Origin: Kribbella jejuensis
GTDB taxonomy: Bacteria > Actinomycetota > Actinomycetes > Propionibacteriales > Kribbellaceae
Assembly (NCBI RefSeq): GCF_006715085.1
Contig: NZ_VFMM01000003.1
Location: 620,001-684,000, forward strand
Length of the DNA stretch: 64,000 nucleotides
Direction: 5' to 3'
The position numbers were made by a program, and so were the translations under genes. Position 1 is the first letter of the stretch, and each line of letters begins with the position of its first letter. The notes beneath the pieces are model-generated. The model saw only the letters and a program-made list of their open reading frames with translations. It was not told where the DNA came from and ran no database searches. Positions 58,610 to 64,000 of this stretch are shown piece after piece.

Positions 58610-60113
58610 ACACAACAGGTAGTTCGGGGCCGGGACCGTGCCGGCGCAACTCATGCCAGGCCCGCGCCAACCGCGCGACGGCATCGTCGAGCACTTGCTC
58701 TGTGTAGGCGAACGGCACCCGTAAGTAGTCATCGTGCTCGCCGGTCGGATCCATCGCGTGCCCGGCCACCACCTCGACCCCGTGCCGCAACGCCACCTGG
58801 GCGAATACCCGGGCATCGGTCCGCGGCAGCCGGATCCACAGCGCCGACCCGCCGACCGGTGCAGACCACTCCCACTCCGGTAGTCGCTCGGTCAGCAACT
58901 CCCCCATCAACTTCTTCCGGACGGTCGCGACCCGCGCCCGGGCCGCCGTCAGGTCGGCGAGCCGCGGCAACAACCGCGCGGTCAACGCCTGATCGATCAC
59001 CGGACTGCCGAGGTCGGCGAGCGCCTTGTGCCGCGCCAGTCGCTCCGCCACCGGCCGCGACGCCCGGATCCAGCCGATCCGCAACCCGCCCCACACGGCC
59101 TTCGAGACCGACCCGATCGTCAGCACCTCCGCGTCGTCCGGCGCGTAGGCCGCCAGCGGCGGGGGGATCTCAGGACCTGACGGGTCCCACGCCGAGTACG
59201 CGTTGTCCTCGACGACCACAACTCCGTGGCGCGCGGCGAGCTCCGCGACCTGCCGGCGACGCGCGGCCGACATCAGCCGCCCGGTCGGGTTGTGGAACGT
59301 CGGCATCACGAACAACATCGCCGGCTGATGCTCCGCGAACGCAGCGCCCAGGAGGTCCGGCCGGATCCCCGCGTCGTCGAGCGGTACGCCGACCACGCGC
59401 CCGCCGGCTGCTCCGAACAGGTCGAAGCACCCCGGCCAACTCGGCTGTTCGATCGCGACCGCGGCACCGCTGCGCAGGTACATCTGCGTGACCAGCGCGA
59501 TCGCCTGATGGGCGCCGGTCGTCACCACGATCTCGTCCGCCGACGTCGGCAGCCCGGATCCGGTGAAGTGCTCCGCGATCCGTTCCCGCAGTACCGGCAG
59601 ACCCCGCGGGTGGTACCCGACGTCGCCGAGCAGCGCCGGCAGGTCGGTCGACGCGAGGTCGATCAGCTCCGAGGACAGCTCGGGCAGCCCGGGATCCACG
59701 GCGTACGTCAGCGAGATCACCTCGTCGCGGCCGACGGTGATGCGATGGAAGAGCGACTCGCCGTACCCGGCAGACATCCGCTTGTCCGCTCGTGAACGGC
59801 CTCGTCCGGCGGCCCGCGCGACCGTGGTACCGCTGCCGCGCCGGCTCTCGACCAGGCCGCGGGCGCGGAGTTCGTCGTACGCCGCGACGACCGTCGAGCG
59901 GCTGATCGCGAGCGACACAGCCAGCCGGCGTTCGGCGGGCAGCCGGGCGCCGACCGGGAGTTCCGCGGAGCCGATCAGCGTGGCGATCTCGTCGGCCAAC
60001 CGCCGGTACAGGCCCTGCTGCGGGCCCTGATGTGAGCTGCCGCGGACGCTCAGCCGGTGCCCGATCAGGTCTGCCAGGGCGGCCATGGCGGCACGGTGTC
60101 CAGAACGGTCCAC
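58608..60113 (-). CDS. MocR/PdxR-type GntR-aminotransferase regulator
   Basis: This 501-residue fusion has a GntR winged helix (about 33-105, LYRRLADEIATLIGSAELPV, GARLPAERRLAVSLAISRST) and a fold-type-I aminotransferase domain (about 125-495), with the PLP Lys at about K338 in IGSVSKAVWGGLRIGWIRA. MocR proteins use PLP or a PLP adduct to control vitamin B6, GABA, taurine or amino-acid export genes. The divergent neighbour is a LysE-family exporter, so regulation of amino-acid efflux is the simplest model, through the inverted repeat at 60135-60179. Confidence 0.93.
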   Translation of the reverse strand: MDRSGHRAAMAALADLIGHRLSVRGSSHQGPQQGLYRRLADEIATLIGSAELPVGARLPAERRLAVSLAISRSTVVAAYDELRARGLVESRRGSGTTVARAAGRGRSRADKRMSAGYGESLFHRITVGRDEVISLTYAVDPGLPELSSELIDLASTDLPALLGDVGYHPRGLPVLRERIAEHFTGSGLPTSADEIVVTTGAHQAIALVTQMYLRSGAAVAIEQPSWPGCFDLFGAAGGRVVGVPLDDAGIRPDLLGAAFAEHQPAMLFVMPTFHNPTGRLMSAARRRQVAELAARHGVVVVEDNAYSAWDPSGPEIPPPLAAYAPDDAEVLTIGSVSKAVWGGLRIGWIRASRPVAERLARHKALADLGSPVIDQALTARLLPRLADLTAARARVATVRKKLMGELLTERLPEWEWSAPVGGSALWIRLPRTDARVFAQVALRHGVEVVAGHAMDPTGEHDDYLRVPFAYTEQVLDDAVARLARAWHELRRHGPGPELPVV

Positions 60114-60134
60114 TTCTCCTCTTATTGGCTCGGG

Positions 60135-60179
60135 TGGACTGCTTCTCGCACGGCCAGGCTAGTACGCGCAAGCAGTCCA
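60135..60179. promoter_or_regulatory. Inverted repeat between mocR-like and lysE-like genes
   Basis: TGGACTGCTT (60135-60144) and AAGCAGTCCA (60170-60179) are perfect 10-bp arms with a 25-base spacer. Wide spacing suits MocR regulators, whose dimers bind separated sites. The right arm ends just before the lysE SD. Confidence 0.65.
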
Positions 60180-60191
60180 ACAGGAGGTCGA

Positions 60192-60818
60192 GTGGGGATC
60201 GGACAGGTCGCCGGGTTCGCCGGCGCGACAGTGGTCCTGGTCGGAATGCCAGGACCGAACAACATGTACATCTCGCTGCGCAGCCTCACGCAGGGCCGGC
60301 GTGCGGGCGTGGTGTCCGCCCTGGCCGTCGAGACCGGGACGCTCGTCTACATCGTCGTCACGGCGCTCGGTCTCGCGACCCTCGTCCAGACCTCGCCGAA
60401 GTTGTTCACCGCGATCACGTTCGCCGGCGCGCTGTACCTGGCGTACCTCGGCATCAAACTGCTGCTGGCCCCGGTCGTGGACCATTCCGCCGGCGTTCAG
60501 GCCGCGCCACTCGGCCGGGTCTTCCGCGACGGCGTCATCGTGAACCTGCTGAACCCGAAGGCCGCATTGTTCTTTCTGGCGTTCCTGCCTCAATTCACCA
60601 CCCGCGGCGCCGGACCGACCCAGCTCCGCACCGAGATGCTGCTCCTCGGCGTCGGCACCCTCCTGATCGGCCTCGCCCTCGACCTCTCCTACGCGCTCAC
60701 CGCCGCCGCCGTCGGGCGCCGCTTCCGATCTGTTCGTACAACGACCCGAGGACGCAACGTAGTGGTCGCGACGATCTACCTCGGGCTGTCCGCGTTTGCG
60801 CTCGTCAGTGCGCTCTGA
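60192..60818 (+). CDS. LysE/RhtB-family exporter
   Basis: This 208-residue membrane protein with six helices starts VGIGQVAGFAGATVVLVGMP and has the family motif GMPGPNNMYISLRSLTQGRR, AGVVSALAVETGTLVYIVVT, ALYLAYLGIKLLLAP and DGVIVNLLNPKAALFFLAFL. The GTG at 60192 is fixed by AGGAGG 4 bases upstream. It exports amino acids or related compounds and is probably controlled by the divergent MocR protein. It overlaps the convergent debranching-enzyme gene by 14 bases. Confidence 0.92.
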   Translation: MGIGQVAGFAGATVVLVGMPGPNNMYISLRSLTQGRRAGVVSALAVETGTLVYIVVTALGLATLVQTSPKLFTAITFAGALYLAYLGIKLLLAPVVDHSAGVQAAPLGRVFRDGVIVNLLNPKAALFFLAFLPQFTTRGAGPTQLRTEMLLLGVGTLLIGLALDLSYALTAAAVGRRFRSVRTTTRGRNVVVATIYLGLSAFALVSAL

Positions 60819-62772
60819 CGACGGTCGCCTCGCCGTCGACAACCCGCACCGACACGAGGTCCGGCCCGACCCGCAGTCGCTCCAGTTCGATCCGTTGCCA
60901 CGGCAGCGCGGGCTCCACAACGAGAGCTCCACCCGGTACGTCGGGTTCGAGGCCGAGGGCTGCGACGAGTACGGCGACGGCGGACGCAGCGGCCCAGGCC
61001 TGCGGGCGGCACGACAGCGGGTACGGCGTCGGCGTACTCTCCTCTGCTGTCCCGCGGCCGCCGTACAGCTCGGGCAGGCGGTAGTCGAAGGCTTCCGCGG
61101 CGCGGACCAGTCCGTCGACGTACGACGCGGCGACGTCGGCGTGGCCGGCGGCGTACAGGCCCTGGATCGTCATCGCGGTGTCGTGCGGCCAGACGCTGCC
61201 GGTGTGGTAGCCGAGCGGGTTGAAGCGGGTCATTGCCGTCGACAACGTTCGCAGACCGAAGCCGCTGTTCAGGTCGGCACCGGCGAGGACGTCGGCGACG
61301 GTTGCCTCCTCGTCGGCGTCGAGCAGGCCGGTACCGAGCAGATGGCCCATGTTCGAGGCGCGACCGGCGACCGGGTTCTTCGCGCCGTCGAGCGCGATCG
61401 CCGGGTGGCCGTCCACCCAGAACGCGGCCCGGAACCGCTCCTGCAGTGCGGCCGCCCAGGTGCGCCACTCGTCGCCGGATTCGCCGTACGCCTCGAGCAG
61501 CTCGGCGCCCCGCACCGCGGCGGCGTACGCGTAGCCCTGGACCTCGCAGAGCGCGATCGGTGCTGTCGCGAGCGTGCCGTCCGGCCACTGCACTGCGTCG
61601 GCGGAGTCCTTCCAGCCCTGGTTCGCGAGGCCGTGGCCCGACTCGTCGATGTACTCGAGGAAGCCGTCGCCGTCCGGGTCGGCGTACTCCTTCATCCAGG
61701 TGAGCGCGCTGCGAAGGTTCGGCAGCAGCTCGCGGACCTCGTCGGCGGGCATGCCCCAGCGCCAGGCCTTGTGCAGCGTCATGATCCACAGCTGGGTCGC
61801 GTCGTGCGTGCCGTAGTACACCGGCGGCAGGACCAGGCCGGCGCCGTGGTCGGCGACCTCGGCGCGGAGTTCGTGGGGGATCTTGCCGGGTTGTTCGGCC
61901 GAGTCGGCGTCGACCCTCGTCCCTTGGTGGGCCGCGAGCGCGCGCAGGGTGCCGGCGGCAAGCGCCGGGTCGACCGGGATCAGCATGCCGGACGAGATCA
62001 GCGAGTCGCGGCCGAACAGCGTGAGGTACCAGGGCGGGCCGGCGCCGAGGTAGCGGTCGTTGCCCGAGGCAAGCTGCAGCGCGCTGACGTCCTGCAGGGA
62101 GCGCTCCAGCCAGCGTTCGACCCGCTTGTCGTCGCAGGTCAGCGTCACGTCGTATGGCGTCCGCTCGGCGGGCGGCTCGATCGAGAAGTCCGTGGTGGAC
62201 TTCGGGAACTCCGCGGTGACGTGCAGGGTCAGCGTGAACTCCTCCCCCGGTTCAACCCGCGGGGTGGCCGAGATCGAGGGGTCGGCGGTGACCACGACGC
62301 GGGTGTCGTTGCTCTCCCACCGGATCCGGCCGGGACCGTCCGGGAGTGGCGCGAGCTCGGGAAGGGCTGCGGCGGCGCCGCTGCGGACCGCCGCGGTGCC
62401 TGCGAGATCGGTGCCTAGGGCAACATCCAGCCGGCACTCGATCGCTGCCCTGGAGCGGTTCACCAGCGTGATCCGCTCGGTCAGTCCGTCGGACTCGACA
62501 GTGCGAGTCCGGTACAGCATCACGGTCGCATCGTGACCGGCGTCCCCGAGGCCCTCGAGCATCGCGACGTACTGGTGCGTCGCGGCGTCCTGCTCGTCGA
62601 CGTGCACCGGGACCGGTTCGCGGCCGTCGACCGTGACGCTCAACCGGGACAGGATCCGCCGGTCCCGCGCGTACACGCCCGCCGCTCCGGAGCCGGTGAG
62701 CTGACCGGATCGCGGCGACAGCACCACCCACGGAGCGGCCAGAGCGGTGACGAGTTCGTGGAGGTAGACCAT
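60805..62772 (-). CDS. Glycogen-debranching-type (GDE) six-hairpin glycosidase
   Basis: This 655-residue protein has an N-terminal GDE_N_bis-like beta domain (about 5-200: WVVLSPRSGQLTGSGAAGVY, ARDRRILSRLSVTVDG) and an (alpha/alpha)6 barrel (about 230-640) containing PPWYLTLFGRDSLISSGMLI, YADPDGDGFLEYIDESGHGL, NQGWKDSADAVQWPDG and HTGSVWPHDTAMTIQGLYAA. This is the actinobacterial amylo-alpha-1,6-glucosidase-like family, thought to act on glycogen or trehalose-related glucans. No signal peptide. No glycogen genes adjoin, so the substrate is inferred only from family. Confidence 0.87.
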   Translation of the reverse strand: MVYLHELVTALAAPWVVLSPRSGQLTGSGAAGVYARDRRILSRLSVTVDGREPVPVHVDEQDAATHQYVAMLEGLGDAGHDATVMLYRTRTVESDGLTERITLVNRSRAAIECRLDVALGTDLAGTAAVRSGAAAALPELAPLPDGPGRIRWESNDTRVVVTADPSISATPRVEPGEEFTLTLHVTAEFPKSTTDFSIEPPAERTPYDVTLTCDDKRVERWLERSLQDVSALQLASGNDRYLGAGPPWYLTLFGRDSLISSGMLIPVDPALAAGTLRALAAHQGTRVDADSAEQPGKIPHELRAEVADHGAGLVLPPVYYGTHDATQLWIMTLHKAWRWGMPADEVRELLPNLRSALTWMKEYADPDGDGFLEYIDESGHGLANQGWKDSADAVQWPDGTLATAPIALCEVQGYAYAAAVRGAELLEAYGESGDEWRTWAAALQERFRAAFWVDGHPAIALDGAKNPVAGRASNMGHLLGTGLLDADEEATVADVLAGADLNSGFGLRTLSTAMTRFNPLGYHTGSVWPHDTAMTIQGLYAAGHADVAASYVDGLVRAAEAFDYRLPELYGGRGTAEESTPTPYPLSCRPQAWAAASAVAVLVAALGLEPDVPGGALVVEPALPWQRIELERLRVGPDLVSVRVVDGEATVVRAH

Positions 62773-62794
62773 CTGTCCACCTTAGGGTGTGCAC

Positions 62795-63280
62795 ATGGAC
62801 ACAGGTGTCACGGTGCTTGCCGGGATCGCGATCTTCGTCGGGATCGTGGGTATCGTGCTGCCGATCCTGCCCGGCGCCATCCTCAGCCTGGCGGCGATCC
62901 TGGTCTGGGCGATCGTCGCGAAGAGCGCGACCGGGTGGGTGGTGTTCGGGATCGCCGCGGTGCTGATCGGTACCAGTCAGGTGGTGAAGTACGTCGTACC
63001 GGAGCGCCGGCTCCGGGAGGCCGGCGTACCGCGGCGATCGATGATCGTCGGCGTGCTGCTCGGCATCGTCGGGTTCTTCGTGATCCCGGTGGTCGGGATG
63101 TTCGTCGGCTTCCCGATCGGGGTGTACCTGTCCGAGCTGCAACGTCAGCGCACGCACAGGGCGGCGTGGACCTCCACCAAGCACGCCCTGCGCGAGACGG
63201 GCGTGTCGATGCTGATCGAGCTCGCCGGTACGTCGCTCGCCGCTGCCGTCTGGCTGATCGCCGTCCTCTTCCTGGTTTGA
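62795..63280 (+). CDS. DUF456 membrane protein
   Basis: This 161-residue protein with about four helices is typical of DUF456: FVGIVGIVLPILPGAILSLA, VGVLLGIVGFFVIPVVGMFV and GFPIGVYLSELQRQRTHRAA. TAGGGT (62783-62788) ends 6 bases before ATG 62795, so the mRNA is probably leaderless; a GTG two codons earlier is the alternative. Function unknown. Confidence 0.85.
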   Translation: MDTGVTVLAGIAIFVGIVGIVLPILPGAILSLAAILVWAIVAKSATGWVVFGIAAVLIGTSQVVKYVVPERRLREAGVPRRSMIVGVLLGIVGFFVIPVVGMFVGFPIGVYLSELQRQRTHRAAWTSTKHALRETGVSMLIELAGTSLAAAVWLIAVLFLV

Positions 63281-63287
63281 CGCGACT

Positions 63288-63338
63288 TTCTTAGCTGATT
63301 GCCAGCTTGTTCTTAGTCGTACCGAAGGTTGGTCTCAG
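63288..63338 (+). promoter_or_regulatory. OmpR-type 11-bp direct repeats
   Basis: Heptamers recur every 11 bases: TTCTTAG (63288), TTGCCAG (63299), TTCTTAG (63310), ACCGAAG (63321) and GTCTCAG (63332). Helical-turn-spaced heptamers are the mark of OmpR/PhoB-family regulators. They precede the secreted-protein gene, and a response regulator gene starts at 63972. Confidence 0.65.
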
Positions 63339-63360
63339 TCGGCCGGGTCATCCTGGGAAG

Positions 63361-63894
63361 ATGAAGCTCTCAGAGAAGCGTTGGCGCCTGTTCGGCACAG
63401 TTGCCGCGGTTGCCGTGACCACTGCCGCCGGCGGGGTCGCGTGGGCGGCGAGCAACGCGGACCCGACACCCTCGGCCTCCCCGTCGGCGTCCACTCCCTC
63501 GCAGCCCAACCAGAACCAGAAGCCCGGCGGTGGGCCGGGACGCGGTGGATTCAAGGGCGAGTTCGGCCTCGGCGGGGCGCTGCACGGCGAGTTCGTCGTA
63601 CAGAAGGCCGGCGGTGGCTACCAGACCATTGCTGTTCAGCGCGGTCAGGTAACGACGGTCAGCACGGATTCGCTGACCGTGAAGAGCGCCGACGGCTACA
63701 GCCGGACGTACACGCTCACGTCCGACACGATGGTGAACGCGGCGCGGGACGGCATCGGCGACGTCAAGACCGGGAACAAGGTCAACGTGTCGGCGATCGT
63801 GACCGACGGCAAGGCGACCGCGACCAGGGTCAACGACGGTACGGTCCGCGACGCGGCCGGCCAGAAGTGGGGATTCAAGCACGGTCCTCGCTGA
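63361..63894 (+). CDS. Secreted DUF5666-like protein
   Basis: This 177-residue protein has a signal peptide or anchor (MKLSEKRWRLFGTVAAVAVT to AWA), a Ser/Pro/Gln-rich linker, a Gly-rich KPGGGPGRGGFKGEFGLGG segment and a C-terminal beta domain. That domain has repeated VQRGQVTTVSTDSLTVKSAD, GDVKTGNKVNVSAIVTDGKA and TRVNDGT, resembling DUF5666-type OB-like domains. GGGAAG precedes the ATG. It sits between OmpR-type sites and the start of a response-regulator gene, so it probably belongs to that signalling unit, as seen for similar actinobacterial loci. Confidence 0.75.
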   Translation: MKLSEKRWRLFGTVAAVAVTTAAGGVAWAASNADPTPSASPSASTPSQPNQNQKPGGGPGRGGFKGEFGLGGALHGEFVVQKAGGGYQTIAVQRGQVTTVSTDSLTVKSADGYSRTYTLTSDTMVNAARDGIGDVKTGNKVNVSAIVTDGKATATRVNDGTVRDAAGQKWGFKHGPR

Positions 63895-63909
63895 TTCGGG
63901 CCGTGGCGG

Positions 63910-63949
63910 CTCACAGCTGATTGCCAGGAAGCTTCCAGGGTTCACATGG
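63910..63949 (+). promoter_or_regulatory. OmpR-type repeats before the response regulator
   Basis: CTCACAG (63910), TTGCCAG (63921), CTTCCAG (63932) and the weaker CACATGG (63943) follow the same 11-base period. The stretch AGCTGATTGCCAG is identical to that at 63293-63305, so one regulator probably binds both promoters. Confidence 0.6.
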
Positions 63950-63971
63950 GTGGCGGCGGCACACTGTCACC

Positions 63972-64000
63972 ATGAGTCCGCATCTGTTGGTCGTCGACGA
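63972..64000 (+). CDS. Response regulator, 5' end only
   Basis: The last 29 bases read ATG and then SPHLLVVDD, the hydrophobic strand and acidic pair that open a receiver domain. The OmpR-type repeats upstream suggest an OmpR-family regulator. The rest lies beyond the window. Confidence 0.7.

Overview
This is about 64 kb of chromosome from a high-GC actinomycete. The markers are a sepH cell-division gene, separately placed parC and parE genes, an LprG lipoprotein with its P55-like MFS exporter, an actinobacterial GNAT plus CoA-ligase fusion of the Pat type, DUF5998, DUF2630 and a DUF7455-like zinc-ribbon protein. Codon use is strongly GC3-rich and many starts are GTG, TTG or leaderless-looking. 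A soil actinomycete near Kribbella/Nocardioidaceae is my guess; no rRNA, tRNA or CRISPR locus is visible.

Layout. 1-2000: the tail of an unknown gene, then sepH. 2000-5700: an unstable accessory stretch. It holds a five-cysteine leader peptide in front of an unknown 134-residue gene, a decayed second copy of that gene, short tandem repeats, a divergent HxlR/NmrA-like pair and duplicated DNA. 5684-8077: a coiled-coil protein gene divergent from an intact tyrosine recombinase, with a Xer/dif-like site just before the recombinase start. 8061-10871: the remnant of a deleted tetR/MFS pair beside an intact tetR/MFS pair with clear operators. 10868-23203: a polyuronide or related acidic-polysaccharide locus. 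Two outward-to-inward transcription units (lyase plus Gfo/Idh oxidoreductase on +; solute-binding protein, two permeases, SDR, ManD-type dehydratase, ROK regulator and GNAT on -) start from virtually the same 29-bp promoter/operator at opposite ends.

23294-41563: mostly core or housekeeping genes. They include VOC and GNAT proteins, DUF4185, sulfurtransferase and thymidine kinase with a coupled 27-codon ORF between them, a secreted subtilase, a phosphodiesterase with DUF5998, an ABC exporter, a P1 peptidase, the Pat-like protein, an ArsB-like permease, an acyl-CoA ligase, a FetB-like permease and a CoA-binding protein. 41568-47311: a NarL-type two-component system and a divergent ABC exporter that share an exact 16-bp palindrome. 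Between them lie two oppositely oriented arrays of about 108-bp palindromic repeats that enclose a 28-codon ORF.

47370-58515: parC, lprG/MFS, a thioredoxin-like ferredoxin coupled to a beta-carbonic anhydrase, a secreted peptidase-C15 homologue with Ser in place of the expected Cys, a HAD hydrolase, parE and a zinc-ribbon gene. 58608-64000: a MocR regulator divergent from a LysE exporter, a glycogen-debranching-type enzyme, DUF456, and a small secreted protein followed by the first codons of a response regulator. Both of the last two genes have 11-bp-periodic OmpR-type sites upstream.

All functions are read from sequence and remembered family features; no database search was run.
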